A stretch of DNA of 38,282 nt from an uncultured Pseudomonadota bacterium (lineage in GTDB: Bacteria; Myxococcota_A; Bradymonadia; Bradymonadales; GCA-2716585). Location: the NCBI GenBank assembly GCA_937890335.1, contig CALBXO010000742.1, forward strand, positions 1-38,282, in the 5' to 3' direction. The position numbers and the translations under genes were made by a program. Position 1 is the first letter of the stretch. Each line of letters begins with the position of its first letter. Below are positions 6,372-14,884 of this stretch, in pieces. The notes under the pieces were generated by a model that worked only from the letters and a program-made list of their open reading frames with translations, made no database searches and was not told the DNA's origin.

Positions 6372-9020
6372 TCAGTTCAGCGGGTCCGTGGTACCGACTG
6401 CCGCATGGGCGTGGAAGGAAAAATTGTCGAGCAGCACCATGGAGTCGTAGATCCCGTCGCCCTCGTCGTGAATCGAGAACGTCAGCTTGAACGTCTCGCC
6501 CGGCGTGATGGGCCAGCTGGTGCGCAGCCACCCGGTGCTGCCGTTGCGGTCAAAGCCGGTTCCCGCGTTGGAGATGGGGTGGAATTGGTTCTCAAAGTAG
6601 TTGTTGTCCACCTCGATGGACTTCCGGTTCGCGTCAAAGCTGATGTTCGTGCGCTTGCCCTCGTTCGTCGATTGGGCCTCCAGGATGGCGTAGAACGTGT
6701 CGTTGTAGTTCTGCTGCACAAACTCCGGGTACTCAGCGGACAGGTAGTTGAAGTCAAACGAGAAGCTCTGGGCCTCCGCGGGCGCCGTGATTTCCAGAGT
6801 AATCTGTGTCAGGTCATGCGCGCCGCGCCACTCCTTGCCCACCCGGCGCGCACCCATATAGCGGGGCTGCGGGTCGGGCCAGCGCCGCTGCCGCAGCTCG
6901 CCTGAGCCCACGGGATCCGGGTTGCCAACGGGCCCCGTGCTCATGGCCAGGAACCGGTACCCCTCCATGGGAACGAGCTTGCGGCTGTTGAGCAGCCGCG
7001 TGAGACCCTTGACCGCGCGGGACTCGCTGGCGCTGCGAATCTCCACCGACTGGATGTGTTCCGCGGAGATGCCGAGCACCGCGTCGGGCGACGTGTCGTC
7101 GCGGTCGCGCGCGCCGGGGAACGTCTCGCCCTCGTCCAGAGTCTGGCGGTAACGCTCGATGAGGCGCACCGCGTCGGCGAGCTCGATGTCACCAAGGTGG
7201 TCCGCCGTGTCGGCCACATAGTCCGCCGTCAGGTCCCAGACGGCCAGGTTCTCGTCCCGGTACTCGTCCAGCGGGTACTTCATCTTGCGCAGCGACTCGG
7301 CAAACGCGACCAGCGCGTTGCCCTTGAGGATCTGCTCGCGCTCGGTGAGCATCTCCTCGCGCAGAAAGGATTTGCCGTGGGTCTGCCGGTCGCCGCCAAT
7401 GGGGGTGTACTCGGCCTCAAACTGAAACTTCTCCGCCCCGCCGGGGTCGACGTCCTCAGCCTCCAGGAGCAGGTGGTAGATCATCTGGTCATTGGGCGAA
7501 AGGTACTGCGGAGTTACCGCGGACTTCTTGCGCGAGATCTGCTCGCCGTGGAACGCCTTGACCGACCAGCCCTGCGGCATCTCCATTTTCAGGCGCACGT
7601 CCTTGAGTGCGACGTCAAAGTTCGCCACGAACTGCTCGTCCGTCAGCGCGCGGCGCACCTCCTCCTTCCTGTCGATGAACAGGTACGCGCCACGGCCCTT
7701 GTCCGTGAAGCTGTCCATGAGCCTGTCTTCAAACCCGGAACCAACCCCGATGCCGGCCAGGTAGATCCCCTCGTCGTCGCCGTCCGCCGCGTGCTTCTCG
7801 ATGGTCTTCTGCGACAGTCGGCCAAAGTTGGCGGCGCCATCGGAGATGACAATCACGCGGGTGGTATGGCCCTGGGTCTTGTGCTCGACGGCCAGCTTGT
7901 ACGCCTCCACGACGCCTTGCTCGAGGTTCGTCACGTCGGTGGGTGTCAGCGCGGCCAGCTCGTCGTCGAGGCGCGCGCCTGTAGCCGGCGTTCCCTCGAG
8001 ATAGGCGAACAACGTGTGCGCCTTGCGGTTGGCAACGACGAGCGAGAGGTGGTCCTGCGGGCGAAGCTTCTCGGCGAAGCCGCGCAGGAAGGCGCGGGCC
8101 AGCTGGTCGGAGCGGCCGGCCATGGAGCCAGAGCTGTCCAGCAGGACCACCGCGTGCATCGGCGCCATGTCGGCGCGGTCGCGCTGCGGGCCGCGGACGG
8201 CCACCTGAAGCGAGAAGGCGCGCGGGTTGTCCGTGGGTCGCATCTGCGCATCGATCGCGACACCGTCGTCGTCCGGCGCGTCATACTCGAAGGTATGGTA
8301 GTTCAGGAACTCGTAGGCCCGCACGATGCTCGGGTCCACGTACCGCCCGGCGAGAATGGTCTGCCGAACCAGCGACGGGGAGGCCGCGGAATTGGAATCG
8401 TCCGCGGAGAGATAGCGGATGTTCGGCTCGTCCGTCGTGGGCCGCGCAGCGGTGCGTGCGTCCTGCCTGTGGCGGCGCACGCCGCCGCCTCCACGCCCCT
8501 GCCCCTGCAAGGGAGAGGGGCCCGCGTTGGCGGACTTCGCGAACTTCGCGGTCCCGGCGCTCTTGCCCAGGCCGCCGCCCCCCTTTCCGGAGGATCCGAG
8601 GCCACCGAACAGGGATTTCACCTCTTTGGCCGGCTCCTGCGGCTTCGGGTCCGCGCTTGGCGCCTTGGCCATCGGCTTGCCCATCGAGTACTTGAGCCCG
8701 CCCCCGCTGCCCATGCTTCCGTACGCTTTCGTGCTCGCGGTCTTTCGGTACTTCGGCCTGGGCGGGGGCTTGACCTTCTGCACCTTCGCCTTGGTCAGCA
8801 GGCTCTCGTCGATGGACTCGTGCCTGAGCGCGGGCGCGACGGGTTTGCTGGGGGCCTCGGGCGGGGCTTCGAACCGGGCGACAGGCGCGGTCTCCACAGC
8901 GCTCGTCGCGGGAGGTTCCGGCGACGGGACATCGGGGGCGGAGGCGGGCTCACAGGAGGCGAAGACCACCAAGGGGACCAGGGCGAGCAGCGGGGCGAGG
9001 GCAACGTGACGAAAGCGCAT
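6372..9020 (-). CDS. VWA-domain lipoprotein with choice-of-anchor-L-like C-terminus
   Basis: Start ATG 9020 opens a lipoprotein signal (lipid Cys23 in VVFASC); the frame is 882 residues. Residues 25-200 are low complexity: a Pro/Ala-rich stretch, then Gly/Lys/Ser-rich sequence (GSMGSGGG, SSGKGGGGLGKSAG). A YfbK-like motif YEFLNYHTFEYD (236-247) introduces a von Willebrand A domain with the MIDAS signature DSSGSM (295-300), then VISDGAANFG and a downstream region like that of YfbK relatives (LDEYRDENLAVWDL). The last ~130 residues (FDFNYLSAEYPEFVQQ, NAGTGFDRNGSTGWLRTSW, DEGDGIYDSMVLLDNFSFH) match the choice-of-anchor-L type of Asn/Asp-rich beta-domain as I remember it. The protein is probably exported and surface-bound, binding metal and a protein or glycan partner. 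The divergent neighbour starts at 9208. Confidence 0.88.
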   Translation of the reverse strand: MRFRHVALAPLLALVPLVVFASCEPASAPDVPSPEPPATSAVETAPVARFEAPPEAPSKPVAPALRHESIDESLLTKAKVQKVKPPPRPKYRKTASTKAYGSMGSGGGLKYSMGKPMAKAPSADPKPQEPAKEVKSLFGGLGSSGKGGGGLGKSAGTAKFAKSANAGPSPLQGQGRGGGGVRRHRQDARTAARPTTDEPNIRYLSADDSNSAASPSLVRQTILAGRYVDPSIVRAYEFLNYHTFEYDAPDDDGVAIDAQMRPTDNPRAFSLQVAVRGPQRDRADMAPMHAVVLLDSSGSMAGRSDQLARAFLRGFAEKLRPQDHLSLVVANRKAHTLFAYLEGTPATGARLDDELAALTPTDVTNLEQGVVEAYKLAVEHKTQGHTTRVIVISDGAANFGRLSQKTIEKHAADGDDEGIYLAGIGVGSGFEDRLMDSFTDKGRGAYLFIDRKEEVRRALTDEQFVANFDVALKDVRLKMEMPQGWSVKAFHGEQISRKKSAVTPQYLSPNDQMIYHLLLEAEDVDPGGAEKFQFEAEYTPIGGDRQTHGKSFLREEMLTEREQILKGNALVAFAESLRKMKYPLDEYRDENLAVWDLTADYVADTADHLGDIELADAVRLIERYRQTLDEGETFPGARDRDDTSPDAVLGISAEHIQSVEIRSASESRAVKGLTRLLNSRKLVPMEGYRFLAMSTGPVGNPDPVGSGELRQRRWPDPQPRYMGARRVGKEWRGAHDLTQITLEITAPAEAQSFSFDFNYLSAEYPEFVQQNYNDTFYAILEAQSTNEGKRTNISFDANRKSIEVDNNYFENQFHPISNAGTGFDRNGSTGWLRTSWPITPGETFKLTFSIHDEGDGIYDSMVLLDNFSFHAHAAVGTTDPLN

Positions 9021-9207
9021 GGGAAACCAGAGGTTCGAGGGGGCTGACACCGGGCGTGTCACTCAAACGACGAACCACGCGGTCCGATCTGACTTTCTTG
9101 GAATCCGCCGCGGCAGCGGACCTGGCGCCCGGCTCGCGTCATGTGCATGCTGTGTCGGTTGCCCTCGATTGCCCTTGTACCGACCGGAGGCGCGGGAGTC
9201 AGTGACC

Positions 9208-9855
9208 ATGAACGCCCTGACAGCGGGACGCGCCAGGATCGCAGCCACCATCGCGGTCCTTATGACCATGGCCTGCGCCCCACGCGCCCACACGCCTGAG
9301 GTCGCGCCCGCGGCAGCAGCCAGCGGCCCCTGTGCACCGGGCACAGCCTCCACCCCCGACAAGCCGTGCCTTGGCCCACCCACCGCAGACGCCCCCGCCG
9401 AGGCGGCACCGCTTGAGACCGGGGAAGCCAAATCGAAGCCCGGCCCTTGCGACCCGGCGGTAGCGGCGGCGGTGGAGATCTGGAAAGCCGAGAACGACCC
9501 ATCCCGAGGCTCGCCGCCGCAGTTCGAGGCCTCCCAGGAAGACGCCGTGGACGGCGTCTACGATTTCAACGGGGACGGCACCGCCGACTGTGCGCTCGAC
9601 CCCGGCTGGGACGAACGGTGGATCTTCGTCGCGCCCCGCCCTGGCGAGGACTGGCTGTTTGCGGGCGTGATCGTGGCCGACGATCTCTTTGGCTTCGCCT
9701 GTCTGTCCACAACCACCAACGGCCTGTGCAACATCTCGGGCTCGCAACAGATGATACACGGCGAGTCGCAGATCAGGACCTACGCATTTGACGGGACCCG
9801 CTACCGCCAGACCGCCGTGCGCCTCACCGCGCCACACCCGAAATTCGGACCCTGA
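9208..9855 (+). CDS. Small lipoprotein with an EF-hand-like Asp motif
   Basis: ATG 9208 is preferred over upstream in-frame starts because GGGAG (9194-9198) lies nine bases before it and the product begins with a signal peptide (MNALTAGRARIAATIAVLM) ending at MACAP. The 215-residue protein has a Pro/Ala/Glu linker (about 25-80) and a compact C-terminal domain. DGVYDFNGDGTADCAL contains a DxNxDGxxD calcium-loop-like motif of the kind seen in FG-GAP/dockerin loops. Four or so cysteines in the C-terminal domain may form disulfides. I do not recognise a family. It is transcribed away from the VWA lipoprotein and ends 21 bases before the convergent esterase gene. Confidence 0.75.
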   Translation: MNALTAGRARIAATIAVLMTMACAPRAHTPEVAPAAAASGPCAPGTASTPDKPCLGPPTADAPAEAAPLETGEAKSKPGPCDPAVAAAVEIWKAENDPSRGSPPQFEASQEDAVDGVYDFNGDGTADCALDPGWDERWIFVAPRPGEDWLFAGVIVADDLFGFACLSTTTNGLCNISGSQQMIHGESQIRTYAFDGTRYRQTAVRLTAPHPKFGP

Positions 9856-9876
9856 CGGGAGGTCAGCCCGGCCAGG

Positions 9877-11577
9877 TCATTCCCGCGCGCCGAGCACGCC
9901 ATCCCAGAAGTCACACTCGGCCCCGTGCCAGCCCGCGGTCATCGCCGGCTCGAGCGTGAGCTCAAGACCCTCGTCCTCCGCCTCCACATAGGCGCGCCAC
10001 AGGACGCCCTCCGCCGCGGGTGGGCCGCCCTTGGCGTAGGACGTCCACAGTTCCTGCATGGTCTGGGACAGGCGCAGCTCGTCGGGCGTGGGCAGCGTAA
10101 AGGCGCCCAGGGTGCCGAAGGCAAACCCGATCTCGGAGCCGTGGAAGACGCCGATGTTGCGCATGGCGCCGAAGTTGAGCTCGTGGTTGAAGTGGTACAG
10201 CCAGGTGTTGCGCCCAGCCGCGGCGTGGTGCCGGGCAGCGCTGCGCGTGGGGCACACAAAGACCAGATCGCCGAACAGGTCGGCCAGGGCGCGGTACGGG
10301 GAGCTGTAGTCTGCCGCTGGGTACTGCGCGAGCACCTGCGCCCCGACGTCCGCGCCGAAGAATCCGTTGACGACCCGGGCGTACGCGGCCTCCGTCGGCA
10401 CCGTGGTGGCCGACACGAAGATGGTGCCCTCGTCCTCATTGGCGCCCAGGAGCAGGGGCACGTCATGGGTCTCCCCGGCACGCTGCGCAGCGCCGGGCGT
10501 CTGGGTCAGCACGTGTCCGTCCACCGACGGGTTGAACGACTCAGCCTGGCCGAGCGGCCGGTTCGTCTCCGTCCGAATCTCGTCCACGCTCGCGGCCCGG
10601 AGGCAGGCCGCCACGTCACCGTCCGCGCAGCCCAGGCGCCCCGCGATGCGCGCACCCTGCTCCACCGCCGGCGCCGTTTCCCCCCTGGCCTCGGTGGTGT
10701 AGGCGAGGTCCGAGGAGCAGAAACCGCTCTCCATGATGGCCTGGGCGTACAGCCCCTCGGCCAGCGGCGACGCCATCAACGTGCAGATGCTGATGGCCCC
10801 GGCGGACTCGCCAAACAAGGTGATTCGGTCCTGGTCACCCCCAAAAGCGGCGACGTTCGCGCGGACCCATTGCAGCGCCGCGATCTGGTCGAGCAGTCCG
10901 TAGTTGCCCGTGCTCGGGTACTGCGCGTCCGGGTCGATGAGCGCCTCGTGGGCCATGAAACCCAGCGCCCCCAGCCGGTAGTTGATGGACACCACCACCA
11001 CGTCGTGGGTCGCCAGGACCGTCCCGTCGTAGAACGGGAGCGACGCGGAGCCGCCCGTGAAACTCCCGCCATGAATCCAGAGCATCACCGGGAGCAATTC
11101 CGGAGTTTCGGGCGCGGAGGGGGACCAGATGTTGAGCGTCAGACAATCCTCGTCCTGGGGCAGCTCTTCGTCGGCGCTCGGCTGGGGGCAGGTCGGGCCA
11201 AACGCGCTGGCGTCCAGGGCCTCGGCTCGTGCCGATGCTGCGGCCGGGGCGCGCCAGCGTAAGGCACCCGTCGGCGCGGCGGCGTAGGGAATCCCCTTCC
11301 AGCTGCGGACGCCTGTGTCGCCCTCGATTTGTCCCATGACGACGCCTTCGGACGTCACAACTTCCAGCCCACCGGGCTCGGGCGCATCTGGCTCGGCATC
11401 CGGCGTCGCGTCGTCTCGGGCGTCAGCTCGGGTGTCGTCGCCGGCGTCGGGCGACGCGTCGTCGCCGGGCAGGTCGGCGCCCGTGTCGCTGCCGTTGTTG
11501 GGGTTGGTGGCACCGGGATCGGCGTCGTCCGAGCAGGCGGTCATCAACAACAATGCGAGCAAGAATGTGTAGCGCAT
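9877..11577 (-). CDS. Type B carboxylesterase, lipoprotein
   Basis: The 566-residue product starts at ATG 11577, preceded by GAGAGGG; it opens with a lipoprotein signal (MRYTFLLALLLMTACSDD, Cys15). An Asp/Ala-rich linker (17-70) joins it to a full carboxylesterase type B domain (alpha/beta hydrolase): GSFTGG oxyanion region after MLWIHGG, nucleophile elbow LFGESAGA, acidic residue in GANEDEGTIF, and catalytic His in GVFHGSEIGFAFG. EDCLTLNIWSP and NYRLGALGF are also family motifs. It should hydrolyse carboxylic esters outside the cytoplasm, tethered to a membrane; the substrate is not predictable. The 133-bp space to the divergent DUF2330 gene must hold both promoters. Confidence 0.93.
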   Translation of the reverse strand: MRYTFLLALLLMTACSDDADPGATNPNNGSDTGADLPGDDASPDAGDDTRADARDDATPDAEPDAPEPGGLEVVTSEGVVMGQIEGDTGVRSWKGIPYAAAPTGALRWRAPAAASARAEALDASAFGPTCPQPSADEELPQDEDCLTLNIWSPSAPETPELLPVMLWIHGGSFTGGSASLPFYDGTVLATHDVVVVSINYRLGALGFMAHEALIDPDAQYPSTGNYGLLDQIAALQWVRANVAAFGGDQDRITLFGESAGAISICTLMASPLAEGLYAQAIMESGFCSSDLAYTTEARGETAPAVEQGARIAGRLGCADGDVAACLRAASVDEIRTETNRPLGQAESFNPSVDGHVLTQTPGAAQRAGETHDVPLLLGANEDEGTIFVSATTVPTEAAYARVVNGFFGADVGAQVLAQYPAADYSSPYRALADLFGDLVFVCPTRSAARHHAAAGRNTWLYHFNHELNFGAMRNIGVFHGSEIGFAFGTLGAFTLPTPDELRLSQTMQELWTSYAKGGPPAAEGVLWRAYVEAEDEGLELTLEPAMTAGWHGAECDFWDGVLGARE

Positions 11578-11710
11578 GGTCCCTCTCTTCGCGTTCGAGC
11601 GACAAAATACAGCTTTTCTCAATGCGACGCACGCCGTACGCGGTAAGGTGCGTGGGCGCTGGACGTCAGGCAGTGGACAACCTGGCGAACCACCCGGCGC
11701 GGAGGCCATC

Positions 11711-13399
11711 ATGTTCACCCTGCGAATCTCCTCAACCCCAGCCGCGGCGCTTGCCGCAGTGGCCTTGCTCGCTCTGACGCCGTCCGTCGCCGACGCGTTC
11801 TGCGGGTTCTACGTCGCCGGCGCGGACACCAAGCTCTACGCGGACGCGACCAACGTCGTGCTCTTGCGAGAGGGCAAGCGGACCGTGCTCTCCATGCAGA
11901 ACAACTACGCGGGGCCGCCCAAGGACTTTGCGTTGGTCGTGCCCGTGCCCGTCGTCCTCGAAAAGGAGAACGTCAAGGTCCTCGGGCGCGCCGTCTTCGA
12001 CAAGGTGGACACGCTGGCCGCACCGCGTCTCGTCGAGTATTGGGAGCAGGATCCCTGCGCTCCGGGTTTCGCCGAGCGCGGTGGGTTCGGGAGGGGCAGT
12101 GGCGGCAAGGGCGGCGGCGGCATCGGATTGGGTGCCAAATCCCGGAACTTCGGCGTCGTGGTCAAGGCACAGTTTGAGGTGGGCGAGTACGACATTGTGA
12201 TCCTGAGCGCCAAGGACTCCGGTGGCCTGGACGCCTGGCTGCGCGCGAACGAGTACAAGATCCCAAACGGAGCCGCCGGTGCCCTCCGACCGTATGTCGA
12301 CCGCGGCATGTACTTCTTCGTGGCCAAGGTGAATGTGAAGAAGGTGACGTTCGACAGGCGAGGCCAGGCCAAGCTCTCACCGCTGCGCTTCCACTACGAC
12401 GCGGACGAATTCTCGCTCCCCGTCCGCCTCGGTTTGCTCAACGCCCGCGGCGCGCAGGACCTCATAGTCCACATACTTGCTCGCAATCAGCGCTACGAGG
12501 TCGCCAACTACCCCAACGTGGCCATCCCGACCAATCTCGTCGTGTCCGACAGCGTCCGTCGTCAATTCGGCGATTTCTACGCGGCCCTGTTGGACCGCAC
12601 ACTCGCCGAGAAGCCCGGTGCGGTAATCACGGAGTACGCGTGGAACGCGGCCTCCTGCGACCCGTGCCCCGGTCCAACGCTGAGTGCGGCGGACCTGCAA
12701 TTGCTCGGCACCGACGTCACCTCCGCGGCGGGCGATCAGTCGGTGCCCGTCCCTGGCCTCGTCAGCGGCCGCAGGTCGGACCGCGATTGGACGCTCACGC
12801 GGCTTCACGCCCGCTACACAAAACAGGACCTCGGCGAGGACCTGGTCTTCCAGGTCGCCGAACCGCTGACAGGCGGGCGCGGCGTGCCCAGCGGTCCTCA
12901 AGGCCACATCCGCGGTGGCTTTCGGTCGGGCCGCTCCGCATTCCAAGGCAGGTATATCATCCTGAATCCGTGGACTGGGGCCACCGCATGCCAGACGCCG
13001 CGGAGAGGAATCTGGGGCGCAAAGCCCGGTGGCCAGGGCGCCAAGAAGACGACCGCAGTGGCCCGCAACACCGCGTTTGCGAAGCGCGGCAAGATTAATC
13101 TGGCGAAGATGATCCAAGCGACACCTGCGGCCGCGGGGGTCCCGGCCGTGGCGCCCACACCCGAATCCAAACCTGCCTCCACCCCGGCAGTGTCACCCGC
13201 GCCGATGGCCGAGCCCCCGGTCGCTCCGGAGAGCGCCCAACCCAAGGAGACGCCAGCGGAGTCGCCGGCAGCCAAAGCGCCTGTCGCCAATCCGGCCGCG
13301 CCCACTTCCACCGCGGAGACTGGTTGCGGCTGCGCCACCGCGCGGCCCCACGCGCTGTGGCGCCTGTGGTCCGCTCTCGTGCGACTGCGCGTGCGGTGA
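11711..13399 (+). CDS. DUF2330 domain-containing secreted protein
   Basis: ATG 11711 has GGAGG (11701-11705) five bases upstream and begins a signal peptide (MFTLRISSTPAAALAAVALL, cleavage near ADA-FCG). The 562-residue product carries the DUF2330 pattern: CGFYVAGADTKLYADATNVV, VLSMQNNYAGPPKDFALVVP and VPVPVVLEKENVKVL near the N-terminus, then a Cys-containing middle (SCDPCPGPTLSA). From about residue 470 it becomes a Pro/Ala/Glu/Ser linker. The last residues, ETGCGCATARPHALW... with an Arg-rich end, resemble the Cys-X-Cys/hydrophobic/basic sorting tails of myxobacterial surface proteins, but the hydrophobic part is weak. DUF2330 has no known activity; membership is confident, the sorting tail is inference. 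Confidence 0.88.
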   Translation: MFTLRISSTPAAALAAVALLALTPSVADAFCGFYVAGADTKLYADATNVVLLREGKRTVLSMQNNYAGPPKDFALVVPVPVVLEKENVKVLGRAVFDKVDTLAAPRLVEYWEQDPCAPGFAERGGFGRGSGGKGGGGIGLGAKSRNFGVVVKAQFEVGEYDIVILSAKDSGGLDAWLRANEYKIPNGAAGALRPYVDRGMYFFVAKVNVKKVTFDRRGQAKLSPLRFHYDADEFSLPVRLGLLNARGAQDLIVHILARNQRYEVANYPNVAIPTNLVVSDSVRRQFGDFYAALLDRTLAEKPGAVITEYAWNAASCDPCPGPTLSAADLQLLGTDVTSAAGDQSVPVPGLVSGRRSDRDWTLTRLHARYTKQDLGEDLVFQVAEPLTGGRGVPSGPQGHIRGGFRSGRSAFQGRYIILNPWTGATACQTPRRGIWGAKPGGQGAKKTTAVARNTAFAKRGKINLAKMIQATPAAAGVPAVAPTPESKPASTPAVSPAPMAEPPVAPESAQPKETPAESPAAKAPVANPAAPTSTAETGCGCATARPHALWRLWSALVRLRVR

Positions 13400-13455
13400 C
13401 ACGGCAAGGCATCGGACGTGAGCTTCTGTACACACATTCGCGCCAGGGTGCCCGG

Positions 13456-14598
13456 TCAGTAGACCGCGACGCCGACCGTGGTCATGAACGCCGGCTCGCT
13501 CCAGGCGCTGCCGTGTCGCTGCCAATCCGCGCCGGCGCGGACGGACAGCCCCATGCGCGTCGTGACATCAAACTCCAGCAGCGCGCCGCCGCCCACGGTC
13601 CAGTATTGCGACGCCTGGGCCACCAGGTCCCCGCCCTCAGCTGCGTCGTAGCCAAGCCCACCGAGGCCGTACCCGCCGAGGTGCACGCGGCCGAGGTGCA
13701 GCGGCATCCACTCGGCTGTGAGGCCGTAGCGCGAGCCAAAGACATCGCCACCCAGGTGGTTGCCGCCCGCCAGTGAGACGAAGGTCAGCAGCCCAAACTC
13801 CGACGTGGGAAAATAGCCGAGCTCCATCAGCGCCGCGGTCTTGGTGACACGGACGTCTCCGGGCGCGCGCAGCTGCATCCCGCCAAGTTCGAACTTCCAG
13901 GCAAAGCCTTCCCTGTCGAGCGGCGCGCGGCGCCCGAGCGAGACATCCGACAGTTCGCTATCCACCACCGCGCCCGAGACATGGTCCAGGTGATGCGGCT
14001 CCAGGTTCTCCAGCCGGACCACCTGGTACGAACCGTCGCGGCGCCGCAGGTGAAGCGGGTGGTCGGGTTCCAGCCGCGCATAGCCGTCAAACCGGGCCCC
14101 CTCCGTAGCCACCAGACCCACCGTGGCGACCCCGGCCGCGGCGACCACCACAAAGGCAAACGCCTTCTGACCGCCGACGTTGAACGAGCCGCCATGGGTC
14201 CCCGTCACGCGGGCGGCGCCACCCCCGCTGGTCCCCCCTCGTGCCGCGGCGTGACCGCCGCTGTGCCCCGAGTGGCGGCTGCTGCGGAAGACGATGTGTC
14301 CGTGGGAGTGGTGGTGGAAGTGCAAAGAGTGGCAGTGCGGCGTCCCGTAGCGGTGGTCTTCCGGGTACCAGGTGGCCTCTTCGTCGGCGTCGATGTCGTC
14401 CGCGAGCGGCGGCTCGTCGGCCCAGGACAGCCGCTGCACCACGCGCACCTTGCCGGACCGGGCGTCGGGCGGCAGTGACGCGAGCCGTTCCAGCTCGTCC
14501 GCCTCGATGGCGTAGGTCGAGGACAGGCAACCGGACAACACGAGCCCCAGCGCAGTGAGGCTCAAAAGGAGAAGACGGTGAATGAGTCGTTGAGACAT
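13456..14598 (-). CDS. His-rich lipoprotein with possible beta-barrel C-terminus
   Basis: ATG 14598 starts a classic lipoprotein signal (LGLVLSGC, Cys24); longer upstream frame lacks a signal. The product is 380 residues. Residues 82-116 contain twelve histidines (for example HCHSLHFHHHSHGH), followed by a Gly-rich stretch and one hydrophobic segment (about 147-165). The C-terminal ~200 residues alternate polar and hydrophobic residues with many Gly and end in an aromatic residue (TTVGVAVY), as outer-membrane beta-barrels often do, so an envelope metal-binding protein is plausible. I recognise no family. Family unknown, gene reality good. Confidence 0.8.
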   Translation of the reverse strand: MSQRLIHRLLLLSLTALGLVLSGCLSSTYAIEADELERLASLPPDARSGKVRVVQRLSWADEPPLADDIDADEEATWYPEDHRYGTPHCHSLHFHHHSHGHIVFRSSRHSGHSGGHAAARGGTSGGGAARVTGTHGGSFNVGGQKAFAFVVVAAAGVATVGLVATEGARFDGYARLEPDHPLHLRRRDGSYQVVRLENLEPHHLDHVSGAVVDSELSDVSLGRRAPLDREGFAWKFELGGMQLRAPGDVRVTKTAALMELGYFPTSEFGLLTFVSLAGGNHLGGDVFGSRYGLTAEWMPLHLGRVHLGGYGLGGLGYDAAEGGDLVAQASQYWTVGGGALLEFDVTTRMGLSVRAGADWQRHGSAWSEPAFMTTVGVAVY

Positions 14599-14810
14599 GG
14601 GCTCCCGGGCGCTGGCATCTGCTGCGGTCTGCGTCGTGCCCTCCTGCAAAAGCAGGTTCCAGGCCAGCCCCCCTTCGTTGGCGGACCCGCCCACCAACGG
14701 CGTGCGCCACATCGCCCGGTCCAGCCGATCGAATCTGTGACGCCACAGTGTGTGTCCGCGACAACAGGCGCAGACAGGCGAGTTGCGGCATGGTCGACGC
14801 TCTTATCCGC

Positions 14811-14825
14811 AACTTCGGCGAAGTT
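14811..14825. promoter_or_regulatory. Palindrome upstream of hflK-like gene
   Basis: AACTTCG and CGAAGTT flank one G, making a 15-base perfect dyad 59 bases before the GTG start of the HflK-like gene. It could be an operator or a small hairpin. No promoter boxes were confidently assigned in the 286-bp divergent space 14599-14884, which otherwise holds only a short CCTGC/GCAGG hairpin at 14643-14656. Confidence 0.3.
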
Positions 14826-14884
14826 TTCTGCCTTGTGGTACGTTCCGCCCCAAACGTCGATATCGACGAGGACGGAGAGAACCC

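Noticed and set aside
7056-9047. Long plus-strand open frame opposite the VWA gene
   Set aside because: It is antisense to a gene with a MIDAS motif and lipoprotein signal and has no family features of its own.
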